Shown: positions 41,576 to 51,297 of the stretch, piece by piece | Layout: each line of letters begins with the position of its first letter | How positions within the stretch are numbered: the stretch's first letter is position 1 | Assembly (NCBI GenBank): GCA_025558095.1 | Contig: JAIVFI010000018.1 | Span: 124,001 to 188,000 of the forward strand | Reading direction: 5' to 3' | DNA: 64,000 nucleotides | Source: Hyaloraphidium curvatum | Lineage: Eukaryota; Monoblepharomycota; Hyaloraphidiomycetes; Hyaloraphidiales; Hyaloraphidiaceae | Made by a program: the position numbers and the translations under genes | Notes under the pieces: generated by a model | The model's input: the letters and a program-made list of their open reading frames with translations, nothing else | Database searches by the model: none | What the model was told of the DNA's origin: nothing

Positions 41576-44187
41576 CTACGTCTGCACCGCGTTGCCAGTC
41601 AGCTCCGCCATGGTCCGAAACAGAAGGTCCTGGTCCAGCGGCTTGGGAAGCCAAGCGTCGAAGCCCGCGGCCAGGCAGGCCTCCCGGTCACGGTCCAGCG
41701 CGTGGGCCGTGAGCGCGATTCTGGAGTGGGAAACAAGGCCCGGTCAGCGTTTGGCGAAGGGATCACGAAACAGCAACCCACATCGGCAGCCTCGTCCTCC
41801 CCCCAGCCGCCTCCACCTCCCTGATCTTCCTGCACACTTCGATTCCGCCCATGATCGGCATCTGTACGTCCGAGATAAAGATGTCGAATGCCCCCCGCTC
41901 GTACGCCTCGAACGCCTCGAGCCCGTTGGCGCACATGTGCACCGCGTGGCCGCGCCGACCGAGCAGGCGCTGGATGAGGAGCTGGTTGATCTTGTTGTCC
42001 TCGGCAACGAGCACGCGAAGAGGCGGGAGCACGGGCTGCCCCGGGCGGCGCGCGGGCCGCGAGGATGGGGAGGAGGCGGAAGCGGGGTCGGGTTCGGAGG
42101 AGGTGCCGGCCGCGGTCCAGCCGTCGAAGTAGCCCGGCTGGCCGCCCTCGCGGGGCTGCTGTCCGGGTTTGTTGCCCCGCCGGTGGCGCACCCCGCCGGG
42201 GTCCAGGGGAGGGGTCATGCCCGCGAGCGGCGGGGGTGTCGCCACCGCCGGGTCGAGGGCGAGCGGGGAGGGCATGACGTCCGGTTCCGGCAGCGGTTGC
42301 GGCCGCCGCGGCACTACGGGCTCGCTCAGGCCCGGCTCCTCGATGTCGCGAAGGTCCCTGCTGATCCCCGGCCCGTGAAATGCGATGAGGTCGCCGCTGG
42401 TCCCCGATGGCAGCCCCGTCGACCCCGCCGGCGGCTCCCAGACCGTCATCGGCAGGACAAAGACAAACTCCGAGCCGACGCCCTCGACGGACGAGGCGAG
42501 GTACAGCTCGCCGCCCATGAGTTCCACGATCCGCCGCGAGATGGCCAGGCCGAGACCGGAGCCGCCGTGCTTCCGGGTGTTGGAGCCGTCCGCCTGTGTG
42601 AATGGGAGGAAAATGATCGAGACTTTGGAGGCCGGGATGCCGATTCCCTGTGGGTGAAACGGCAAGGGCACTCCAGGTTAGAGGAAAGTTCCACCGCGGC
42701 CGCCAGCCACCCACCGTGTCCCGTACGCTGAAGCGCACCCTGACCTTGCCCGACCCCGACCCGACCTCTGCCACCCCCGAATCCGGCGCCACCTCCACGT
42801 CGATTGATATCTTGCCCGCCTCGGTGAACTTGATCGCGTTCCCGACGAGGTTGATGAGCACCTGGCCGATCCGGTTGCGGTCCCCCAGCACCGTCGCCGG
42901 CACGTCCTGGTGGACGGACCACGACAGCTCGAGGCCCTGCTTGTGCGCCGACACCTCGAGCGGGCGGAGCACGGTGCGGAGGACGGGGCGGAGCTCCATG
43001 GGCTGCGTGTTGATCTTGAGCCTATTGGCCTCAATCTGCCGGGCGCGGAACGGCATCAGCTGGGGCGATGGAGGGCAATCGAGGCCGATGACGGACCTTG
43101 GCAAAGTCCAGGATGTCCTCGACGATGGCGAGGAGGACCTCGCCCGACATCCGCACCGTCTCGACCATCTCGCGCTCCTCCGTGCCCAGAGAACCATGGA
43201 GCAGCTCGTCGGTGAGGCCGAGAATGCCGTTGAGAGGCGTTCGGACCTAGTGTGGGAGCAATGGGTAAGCTAATGAGGTCGGCTCGCCGTCCCGACGACA
43301 CCCACCTCGTGCGAGACGTTGCGCAGGAAATCCGACTTGGCCTGGTTCGCCGAGTTTGCAAGCGCCGCCATCTCCGCATATCGCGACGTCAGCACCCCGA
43401 GCCGCTCGCGCTGCAGCACTTCGTGCTTCTTTATCTGCTCCTCGTCACGGAGCAGCAGCAGTCGGGAGCGGAAGATGGTGTAGGTGAGCAGGGTGCTCGA
43501 CGCCAGGCCAAAGATGAAGTGCACGAGCAGCGGATCCTCGGCCAGAGGCGCGACGGGAGGGAGCGGCGGGGCGTCCGGGAAAAAGGCCTCCATCGCGGCG
43601 CGGGCAACAAGATAGGCGGGCTCCGAGGAAAAGGCACACCACGCCCACGCGCCCCACGAGAGCGCGATGAAGCTCAGGCACCATTTCTCCTCGAAGAACA
43701 GGGCCCCGGAACCCACAACAAGCAGCATGATGTTGCTGGACTGCCACATTTCCCGTGTGAGGAAGACGTGCAGCGTCGAGTTCAGAAGGACGAACAGCGA
43801 GCAGTAGAGCACGCCCGGTTGGGCCCATCGTGCGTGCTTCCGGTAGAAAGCCTCTGGGTCCGGTCCCGCCAGGTACACCACGAGGAAGTAGAAGGCCAGT
43901 TCGGCGGCACTCGACGAGAAGGCCACGGCAGCCATGACGATGTTCACGGGAGGCGGCAGGATCGCGCGGTGGCCCAATCCGAGGAACCCGAAGATGCACG
44001 CGCAGGAAAAGGCAAAGCCGCGCAGCGACGCCATCGTCACGCGGTCGGCAGCGGCGCGCAGCTCGGCCGCCGTGAGCGCCTCGGCGGCGACGGGCGCCGA
44101 GTCCGCCGCCGCGCCGCCCGCCCCGCCAGCCGCCCCGCCGTCGCCGCTATCCGGCGGACGAGGCCCCGAGGGCGCGTCCTCGGCCAT
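41576..44187 (-). CDS. Membrane hybrid sensor histidine kinase 2 (paralogue of kinase 1)
   Basis: Five exons (43306-44187, 43097-43246, 42715-43035, 41782-42647, 41576-41720) give 787 aa. Same architecture as the kinase at 20847-23123. An Ala/Pro-rich start is followed by about six hydrophobic segments (for example GFAFSCACIFGFLGLG, HFIFGLASSTLLTYTIF). The HisKA box is SDFLRNVSHEVRTPLNGILG, formed across a 59-nt intron. The ATPase boxes are LINLVGNAIKF, DTGIGIP, FLPFTQAD and GGSGLGL. A receiver follows with AEDNKINQ, FISDVQMPIMGG and WLPKPLDQ. Pro-rich linker before the receiver. One intron (DFAK/IEAN) is at the position used in kinase 1; others are extra. It would feed the same HPt phosphorelay. 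Confidence 0.92.
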
Positions 44188-44740
44188 CGCGCGGCGGCCA
44201 GACGCTGGAGAGGGCACAGCCAGCGATGTGGCCGACCGGCGGCAATAGCGCCCCACCTCGACTCCCAAACAAGGGATCAGGATGGCGCCGCGCGGACACC
44301 GCCAGGACCGGAGCGGTTATGCCTCCAAAGTGTCGGATCCGCCTATTTCCGTTGTGGAAGACATTATCACACGCTCTGCCGGTCGCGATGGATGGGTCGG
44401 ATCCCCTTGCCAGGCTCCCGCTTCGGAGCATCAGCTGCCCCAGGTGCATCTCCTCCCGACGTCGAGCACGTTTCGGACATCCATTGACACATTGTCCAGC
44501 AATGGATTCTCGCATTGGGACTTCTCTCGGTGATGATGCGATGTTTCCGAGTTCTGGCGCCTGGCCCCCGGCCGCAACGGCAACCGACTCCCGCCAGCAA
44601 ACCCCAGACTGCCCGTGCAAACGAGCCACTCGGAACTGCATCCACGTTCGCCTCGCCGGGAGCGTGGGGGAAGCGGGCCCCGCGTGCTGCGGCCTGGCCC
44701 CGGTCCCAGCGACCGGCACCCTGATGTCGGCCACCCCCCC
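44188..44740. other. Intergenic region upstream of kinase 2
   Basis: No supported protein gene. A 230-codon open frame on the plus strand (44226-44918) runs straight through tRNA-like sequence and has no recognisable motif, so I treat it as chance. Confidence 0.4.
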
Positions 44741-44800
44741 CTCCCATAACACTGGATGGGGGTTTAGTGGTATAACGTCGCCGTTCGCATTAGCGCTTGA
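44741..44800 (+). repeat. Partial copy of the tRNA-Ala(CGC) 5' half with upstream flank
   Basis: GGGGGTTTAGTGGTATAACG then CGCCGTTCGCATTAGCGC corresponds to the acceptor, D-arm, anticodon loop and the first bases of the intron of the intact gene at 44904. It has a 4-nt deletion in the D arm. The 3' half is missing. The preceding bases (CATAACACTGGAT) resemble the flank of the intact gene (CATCAACATATTGGAT). Confidence 0.75.
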
Positions 44801-44903
44801 CGTGCGCAGGACGGGCTTAACGTTGCGCGGGGAGCCTGTGGGCTGGCCGGAGATGGCCAGCACCCACATGGCGGCCATCTCCCCCTCCATCAACATATTG
44901 GAT

Positions 44904-45003
44904 GGGGATTTAGTTTAGTGGTATAACGTTCCGTTCGCATTAGAGCACATCCTGCTTGGAGCGTGCTTCGGAAAGGCCCCGGGTTCAATTCCCGGAATCT
45001 CCA
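44904..45003 (+). tRNA. tRNA-Ala (anticodon CGC), with a 28-nt intron
   Basis: The cloverleaf closes fully: acceptor GGGGATT/AATCTCC with discriminator A and a G3:U70 pair (the alanine identity element); D-stem GTT/AAC; anticodon stem TTCCG/CGGAA; loop TTCGCAT with CGC at 44936-44938; T-stem CCGGG/CCCGG around TTCAATT. A 28-nt intron (44940-44967) sits one base 3' of the anticodon, the canonical position. The A box (TAGTTTAGTGG) and B box (GGTTCAATTCC) are present, followed by a T-run terminator. Confidence 0.93.
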
Positions 45004-45010
45004 TTCGACC

Positions 45011-45014
45011 TTTT
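45011..45014 (+). terminator. RNA polymerase III terminator
   Basis: TTTT eight bases after the tRNA 3' end, the usual position for Pol III termination. Confidence 0.7.
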
Positions 45015-45174
45015 GCCTCCTGGGTGAAGGGGAGGCTTGGGGTGGCAGGCGCCCGTCCCAGTAAACGGGCGGACGAGCACCCAGCGAGTGGGCAGGGCAT
45101 TCGTCAGATCTCTATTCGTCACATTCTCGTACATGAATCGATCCGCATCAAGCTTGCGGATGTGTGATGCCCAA

Positions 45175-45867
45175 TCATCCCCTGCTAGCGTCCCTCGCCG
45201 CCCGAACGTCACGCAAGAGGTCCGTCAGCCAAGCGTGCTCAAACACCTTGAGCTCCGCCAACAGCGCCTCCAGTAGACTCTCAAGGTCCGACATGCTGCC
45301 ATTGTCCGAGAAAACGGCCGTCTCGGCACACCCATACAAGTCCAGGAACGACGACAGAGCCCGATCCCACGAAATCCATACACGCGTGCGCCTCATTAAA
45401 TCGAGCACGTGCTCCACGACCAGGCCTTGCCTGCCGCGACAGACGACCATGTCGTGCAGAAGAGAGTCCCGCGGGCCAAGCAGGGTCCGCGGGTCCGCGA
45501 CAGCTTGGTCCAGCGCCGTGATGCGGATTCCGTCGACCAGCTCCACGAACCAGGCAGCATTGCACCGCACGCGCCGGAAGAGCTCCGCGTTGGCACGCGC
45601 GTTGATGCGCTGCGAGAGGAAGCGGGGAAGATATCGGCCGGGGAGAGCGAGGCGTCCGCCAGAATTCGGCCACCGGCGGCAGCGATCCCGGGGCCGGCTG
45701 TGGCCGGGCGTCCTCTGCTCCGAAGTTGTACGATCCAGGATTAGGCCATTCCTGCGCTTCAGCGAGGGAAGCGGTGATTCTGTTCTGTTGGTGGGACGCG
45801 GGACGCTTTCGCGCGTCGCTTCCGGCCCAGGCGGGTCGATGCTCCTCGATCCGACTGAAAGCTTCAT
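45175..45867 (-). CDS. Hypothetical protein
   Basis: ATG-initiated frame (45867) of 230 aa. The C-terminal 130 residues look protein-like: NAAWFVELVDGIRITALDQ, ISWDRALSSFLDLYG, and the leucine-rich SDLESLLEALLAELKVFEHA. The N-terminal 90 residues are Arg/Ser/Pro-rich and less convincing, so the true start or an upstream exon may differ. No domain recognised. The opposite strand is also open over part of this region, which lowers confidence. Confidence 0.4.
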   Translation of the reverse strand: MKLSVGSRSIDPPGPEATRESVPRPTNRTESPLPSLKRRNGLILDRTTSEQRTPGHSRPRDRCRRWPNSGGRLALPGRYLPRFLSQRINARANAELFRRVRCNAAWFVELVDGIRITALDQAVADPRTLLGPRDSLLHDMVVCRGRQGLVVEHVLDLMRRTRVWISWDRALSSFLDLYGCAETAVFSDNGSMSDLESLLEALLAELKVFEHAWLTDLLRDVRAARDASRG

Positions 45868-46112
45868 CACACGCCTGGCGTGACGAAGATTGACTTGTTG
45901 TTTGGTGGATCCACAGACTCCGTCGATGCTGGACTTGCAGCTTCCGCGGCCGAGTCGCCTGTCGGATGGACCGCCGCACCGATCACAGGATGCGAAGACC
46001 AATATCTTCGAATCGAAAGCCAACGAACAACGACCCATGCGCTCTCCGACCGTGATGCAGCTCCCCTTCCCTCCAATGACGATGGCGCCTCCGGGCAGCG
46101 CAGCACGGTGCT

Positions 46113-47104
46113 TCATGCCAGCGGCACCACCCTCCCTCGCCCCTCGTCCGCAGGCATCCCTCCGCCGCTGCTCCGGTCCCTTCTTCGCCTCCGTCTCCTC
46201 TCCGGGCGGAGCGGCTCGAGCTTGACGGCAATCGAGCCCAAACCGAGCAGGTTCTCCGGGATCTCCCGCGGCGGCCCCCGGTTCGTCCTCCTCGTCGTCA
46301 CCGCGGCCCTGGTCGGCGTCCGCGTGGCCGTGGTCGTCTCCGTGGCCGTGGTCGTCTCCGTCGTCGTCGCCGTTTCCGTCGCGGACGTCGTGGAGGTCGT
46401 CTGCGTGGTCGTGAGAGTGGTGGTCCATGTCGTGCGCGTTTTGGGCCTGTTGTCCGGCCCGGGGCTGAAGAAGAAGGCCGCCTGGGGCAGGGCGTACCAC
46501 TCGTTCATGGCCGTCAACACTGCAGCGTGGCATGGTAGGCGCGAAAGAACAGGATCGGGGGCAAGCGTCGGGAGAGAGTCGAGGTCAAACACGGGAAGCA
46601 TCAGGACCGTCTGCCGCTGCACCCACCCGTCACGTAGATGGAAACCTCGGTCCCGTTCTCCGGCACCTGGGTGAACGTCGTCCACATGACGTCGAAAGTC
46701 TCTTTCGCCGACGCATCGGTGTGCTCCAGCACCGATTCGTCGGTCGAGCCGCAGTCCCATTTTATCTTCAGGAAGTCGGGGATCTGGCTGAACTGCCCGA
46801 TGTAGCCCTGCCCGTCCGTCGCATACATCAGGATCCCCTTGAAAGCGACCGGCGCCTGCACGGTGACCATGTAGTAGCCGGGTTTGGAGCCGATGCCGGC
46901 GGTGGCCACCGAGAAACCGCCGTTGCCGTTGCCCGCGGGCCCGTGGGCGGCGACCATCTGGCTGATCTGCCGCTGCGAGCAGAGCGCACCGGCGCCCGTC
47001 GGGAACGGGGCCGCGAGGGGGAGGAGGAGCAGCCGAAGGAGCAGGAAGAGGAGGGGGAGCCGTAGGGACCGTCCCGGAACGGGGCGCCGCCGGGGGCGCG
47101 GCAT
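46113..47104 (-). CDS. Secreted Reeler-domain protein with Thr-rich tail
   Basis: Two exons (46627-47104, 46520 boundary, 46113-46519) give 294 aa. After a basic start comes a strong signal segment (LRLPLLFLLLRLLLLPLAAP). Residues about 50-190 fit a Reeler domain: GGFSVATAG, KPGYYMVTVQAPVAFKGILM, YATDGQGYIGQF, ESVLEHTDASAKETFDVMWT and GTEVSIYVT. The 107-nt intron joins EVSIYVT to VLTAMNEWYALPQ. A Thr-rich run (TTTLTTTQTTSTT-like) forms a probable O-glycosylated stalk. Reeler domains occur in animal reelin/spondin and in some defence and ferric-reductase-like proteins. The basic C-terminus is less certain and may hide another intron. Confidence 0.65.
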
Positions 47105-47463
47105 GCCGGCCGGCGCCGGGCCCGCGCGGGCCAAAGCGCCCAGAATGTCCCGAGAGGCGTGCGCGGGGTATTTGCCGGTCGCTGGAGGCGGCCGGCGTCG
47201 GATGGGGGGTTGTCAGCGCGGGGCTGGTGAGGTGGTTGGGCGGGTGCAAAATGACGAGTCCTGGAAATGACCAACTCGCAACCAGATTGGCTGTTTCCAG
47301 CCGAAATACAGCGGAGAGTCGTTTCTGGAGCTCGGATGATCGCATCGGACGTGGCCGCGCGGCCCTCGAATGGATCCGAGAACAATACTTCTGGCACAGC
47401 CAGCCAGCCATGCCGCAGGCGGTTTCACCTTGCAACCAAGGATATGGCGGTTATCGATTCATG
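47105..47463. other. Intergenic region
   Basis: Upstream of the Reeler gene. No coding evidence on either strand. Confidence 0.4.
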
Positions 47464-47523
47464 CGCTAATGCGAATGGCGACGTTATGCCACAAACTAAA
47501 TCCCCATTCAATGTATTGATGGA
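47464..47523 (-). repeat. Second partial copy of the tRNA-Ala(CGC) 5' half (minus strand)
   Basis: Read on the minus strand: CATCAATACATTGAATGGGG, then ATTTAGTTTGTGGCATAACG, then TCGCCATTCGCATTAGCGC. It matches the flank, acceptor/D/anticodon part and start of the intron of the intact tRNA gene, with point changes. It shares the GTCGCC..TTCGCATTAGCGC variant with the copy at 44741-44800. Confidence 0.75.
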
Positions 47524-47883
47524 AGGGATGCCGACTGCGGGACCGGAGTGACCGGCGAGCGGGACACCGGGCCGCAGCATGCAGGCAGGATTTGCTTCCC
47601 GGACACTCTGCCGCGATGGACGCTAACTTGGTCTCAAGCGCTCTTTGGAATTCGCAGTCTGAGGTTTGCTGTTGAGACTGGATGGGATATGGCTCTCTGC
47701 GCTGGCGCCGCGCACCGGAGGAGGGCGGACGAGCGGACGAAGCCGCCGACCCACTTCGACGTTTTGAAGGACGATCCTGCGTGGACGAACGGCCGATTCC
47801 GAGCAGCAAGATCCAGATTCCCCTCCCCCGCCGCGCCCTACACTGCGCCGCCTACATCCCCCTCCCATCCCTCCCGCTGGGCG
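47524..47883. other. Intergenic region 3' of CDP-diacylglycerol synthase
   Basis: No supported gene. GC-rich repeat flank (GCTGCGGCCCGG on the minus strand) resembles the sequence upstream of the tRNA fragment at 44741. Confidence 0.4.
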
Positions 47884-49406
47884 CTAGAACACGTCCAGGA
47901 TGTACAGCATCAGGTAGGACACCTGGAACGTCAAAATGTGGCTGTCGAGCCGGTCCAGCAGCCCGCCGTGCCCGCGGAAGACGTCTCCGGAATCTTTGAC
48001 GCCCGCGGCGCGCTTGATGAACTGTCCGCCGCGCCCAATGGGAACCGATCAGCATGCCGCCAAAGGGGCGCAACGGGAAGCACCCACGCTCTCGACCAGA
48101 TCACCCGACGCGCCCACCGCCCCCACGATCCAGCCAAACACCAGGAGCACGGGCCAATGCTGCTTGGTCCGCTCGGGCATCCACGCGACGGTCCAGCCCC
48201 CGGCGGCGCGCTGCAAGAGGACGGCGAGGACGAGGCCGGAGGGGGCGAGGAGGATGTGGCCGAGGAGGCCTTCGAGGGTTTTGTTGGGGCTGCGGAAAGA
48301 AAGGAGGGGTCGAGTTGGTTGGGGGGCGGAGATGGGGGTTTGGGACGGCCTACCTGAGGCCGGGGACGACCTTGGTGCGGCCCAGGGCGCGGCCGACAAA
48401 GTAGCCGAAGGTGTCGCCGAGAGCGGTGGTGAGCGCCGTGGCGACCAGCCGTTCGCCTCCGTACTTCCAAACGGCGAGGGTCAGCCGATGGCGGCCCCAG
48501 GTCGAGGGAAGCGGCCCACCTTGGACATCCGCAGCATCCCCGCGGCCCCGCCGATCCCCTGCCCGATCCACACGTATCCCAGCACGCGCGCGCCGAGCTC
48601 CAGAAGCTTGCCCTCGAAGAAGCCGCGCGGGTCCGCGACCGACTCGCGCTTGGGCGCGACGACCATCACGTGGGCTTCGACGGCGGGCGGATCAGCGGCT
48701 TGACGGCCCCGCCGCCGGAAAAAAACCCACCGAACATGATCGAGATGATGGCAAGGGTGTGGTAAGTAAACAGCGCCGGCGCCGCGCGCGGGTCGCCGAC
48801 GGCGAAAAAGGTCGGCACGACGGGGACAAGCACGCCGGCGACGAGCAGCACGACGTCCGGCATCTCGTCGCGCGGCGGGCGGCCGGTGGGGATGGCCTCG
48901 ATGAGGCGGTTCAGCAGGCCGACGAGGGAGAAGCGGCGCAGGGAGGGGAGGGGGCGCTCCTTGCGCGGTTGGGGGGCATCCGGCGGCGTGGCTTCCCCGT
49001 CCTTCGCCTTCTTTTCGCCCTCCTTCTCCTTCTCCTTGGTCTTTTCCGCGGCTTTCGACAGCGTGGTATTGGAGGCGGAACGCCGCATGGGCCCGGAGGC
49101 GTCGCCGTTTGGCAGCGCGAGGGTCGGCCCCGGGAGCGGGGTGAGGGGGGGCAGCGCCAGCCCCTGCGCGGGCTCCAGCGCCGGCGTCGCCACGTCGTCG
49201 GCCCACGGCCTGTCCGGGTTCAGCGAGTCCGAGAGGAACGCGCGCGTGTGCGACGAGATGCGGCGGAACTCGACGAGCATCGACAGCGACAGCAGCGCGA
49301 GCAGGAACGTCTGCACGGCCGGGTGCGGCGGGAACGCCAGGACGAGCGCGGCCGGCAGCCACTGCGCCACCGTCAGCAGCCGCTGCCGCGTGCCCGGCGA
49401 CACCAT
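47884..49406 (-). CDS. Phosphatidate cytidylyltransferase (CDP-diacylglycerol synthase, CdsA type)
   Basis: Converts phosphatidate plus CTP to CDP-diacylglycerol. Five exons (48705-49406, 48520-48648, 48354-48463, 48088-48289, 47884-48021) give 426 aa. The family signature is complete once introns are removed: ESFIKRAAGVKDSGDVFRGH, then GGLLDRLDS. Other support: ALGDTFGYFVGRALGRTK and PNKTLEG, with several membrane helices. A charged insert (KTKEKEKEGEKKAKDG) near residue 120 is unusual. The short layout resembles bacterial/plastid CdsA more than the larger eukaryotic ER Cds1. The first intron (48649-48704) is the least certain. It ends ILDVF-stop. Confidence 0.88.
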
Positions 49407-49614
49407 CGCGGGGGGCGGCGCAGGGCGGCAGCTGAATGTGGTGTTTGGGGTTTGGGGCGCCTAGACAGGAAAAGGTATCGGCCATCTGACATCAGGGGCT
49501 GGCCGCCCGAGACTCTAACCGCCCTCTAACCGGATCTCTAACCGCCGACCTCCTTCACCCCAACCACCCGCAAACCACTCCCCGCCCCTCCGTGGCCTCC
49601 TGCGCCAACGCCGG

Positions 49615-50535
49615 ATGACGAATGCGCCCGAGCCGCCCTCCGCCGAGCTGCGCACCCTCGCGGCCCACGCCGGGCCGTGCAACGTCGCGCGCTACAACGC
49701 GACCGGCGCGTACCTCCTGACGGGCGGCGCCGACCGCCTCGTGCGGCTGTGGAACCCGGCCACCGGCCTGTGCATCAAGACGTACGCCGGCCACGGCTGG
49801 GAGGTGCTCGACGTGGCCGTCGCCGCGGACAATGCGCGGTTCGCGTCGGGCGGGGGGGACAAGGCCGCGTTCCTGTGGGACGTGGCGACGGGGAGGGCAA
49901 TAAGGCGGTTCGCCGGCCATACCGCGCGGATCAATGCCGTGGATTTCAACGGCGACGCCTCGCTGCTGGCGTCGGGCAGCTACGACGCAACCGTGCGGCT
50001 GTGGGACGTGCGCGCGCAGTCCAAGCTGCCGGTGCAGGTGCTCGAGGACGCCAAGGACAGCGTGTCGAGCGTGCGCATCTCGGGCGCGTGCATCCTCTCC
50101 GGGTCCGTGGACGGCCACGTGCGGGTGCACGACGCCCGCGCGGGGACGCTGTACGACGACGACGTGGGCGCGGCGGTCACCTCGGCCCGGTTCTCGCACG
50201 ACGGCAACTGCGTGCTGGCCTCGTCGACGGACGACACGGTGCGGCTGTTTGACCGCGAGAACGGGGAGCTGCTGGGGGACTACCGCGGGCATTCGCACAG
50301 ATCGTACCGGCTGCTGTCGTGCCTCTCCTCGACCGACGCCCACGTGGTCTCGGGGTCCGAGGACGGCAGGGTGCTCTTCTGGGACCTGGTCGACGGCAAG
50401 GCGGTGCGGACGCTGCGGCACGGGACGGGCGCGGTGCTGTGCGTGGACTGCCACCCAAAGACGGACCGGAACGAGTGCGTGTCGGCGGGCGCGGACGGGA
50501 CGGTCAAGGTGTGGGGCGCGCCCACCGGGGGATGA
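49615..50535 (+). CDS. WD40-repeat protein, WDR83/MORG1-like
   Basis: Single exon, 306 aa. Seven WD units fill the protein (for example LLTGGADRLVRLWNPATG, FASGGGDKAAFLWDVATG, LLASGSYDATVRLWDVRA, VVSGSEDGRVLFWDLVDG, CVSAGADGTVKVW). The short length with almost no extra sequence, and the order CNVARYNATGAYLLTGG at the start, fit WDR83/MORG1, a scaffold linked to MAPK signalling and the spliceosome. Assignment is by recollection of family pattern. It starts about 210 bp from the divergent CDP-diacylglycerol synthase gene. Confidence 0.88.
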   Translation: MTNAPEPPSAELRTLAAHAGPCNVARYNATGAYLLTGGADRLVRLWNPATGLCIKTYAGHGWEVLDVAVAADNARFASGGGDKAAFLWDVATGRAIRRFAGHTARINAVDFNGDASLLASGSYDATVRLWDVRAQSKLPVQVLEDAKDSVSSVRISGACILSGSVDGHVRVHDARAGTLYDDDVGAAVTSARFSHDGNCVLASSTDDTVRLFDRENGELLGDYRGHSHRSYRLLSCLSSTDAHVVSGSEDGRVLFWDLVDGKAVRTLRHGTGAVLCVDCHPKTDRNECVSAGADGTVKVWGAPTGG

Positions 50536-50569
50536 TCGCCTCGTCGGCGGTCTGCCTCCGGGTAGCATT

Positions 50570-51173
50570 TCATGTGGTTCCGAGCTCTGAACGCTGGTCA
50601 TTGCCCTTGAGTGCCACCGTCCCCGCTTCCCTTTCGGGCACCGCCTCCCCTTCCCTCGGCAGCCCCTCGACGTGCACGAGCACCCTCTCGGCCAGATTCC
50701 CCGCATGCACCCTCCCCAGCGTCACGTTCTTCGCCTTCACGTGGTCCCTCCAGAGATAATCGTCCTTGTCCCCCGCCCCGGCGTCGTAAGGGGGCGTCCA
50801 CCTCCCCTCCTCGACGCGGTACACCTCCCACGCGCCGCCGCGGGGATCCCGTGCCACACCCAGTGCCGCCCGGGATACCACCCCGGCTTGCCCGCCCGGG
50901 ACGGCCAGCGCGCCATCCTGTGGATCACCCGGTCCGCGCCGGGGTCGGCGTCCGGCCGGCCGGGCGCGGAGATCTCTAGGACCAGAGCGCGGGAGTGCGC
51001 GGCGCGGTTGCCGAGACGGCGCGCGCCCCGCACGACGGGGGCGCCCACGGCCACGCAGGGTCCGGGGCAACCGGCGGAGGGGAACGCGTTCCGCCCCCGT
51101 ACCGGTCCCGCGTGTACGCGCCCGCAGCAAACAGGCACGCGGCCGCGAGCGCCTGCGCGGGGGCCAGGCGCAT
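50570..51173 (-). CDS. Small hypothetical protein, splicing tentative
   Basis: Coding character switches frame across this segment. An ATG at 51173 opens MRLAPAQALAAACLFAAGAY, a signal or anchor helix. A middle block reads MARWPSRAGKPGWYPGRHW, and a third block reads YRVEEGRWTPPYDAGAGDK through DYLWRDHVKAKNV to a stop at 50570. A long intron from 51085 to about 50979 and a 35-nt intron joining HW to VYRVEE would give about 150 aa. I recognise no family; size and the single helix suggest a small organellar or secretory-pathway protein. Introns this short are exceptional, so sequencing error is an alternative. Confidence 0.45.
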
Positions 51174-51297
51174 TGGCGGGGATTCGGCGGCACGATTTGC
51201 GGACCCTACCTATCGAGAAGTGAAAAAGGGGAAGAACCATCTAGCTCTCGACCCGCGTCCGACGCGTTGCTTTCGTCGCCAATCAGAGGTGACGCAT

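Noticed and set aside
44226-44918. 230-codon plus-strand frame
   Set aside because: Runs through a tRNA fragment and into the intact tRNA gene; no domain and no homologous blocks.
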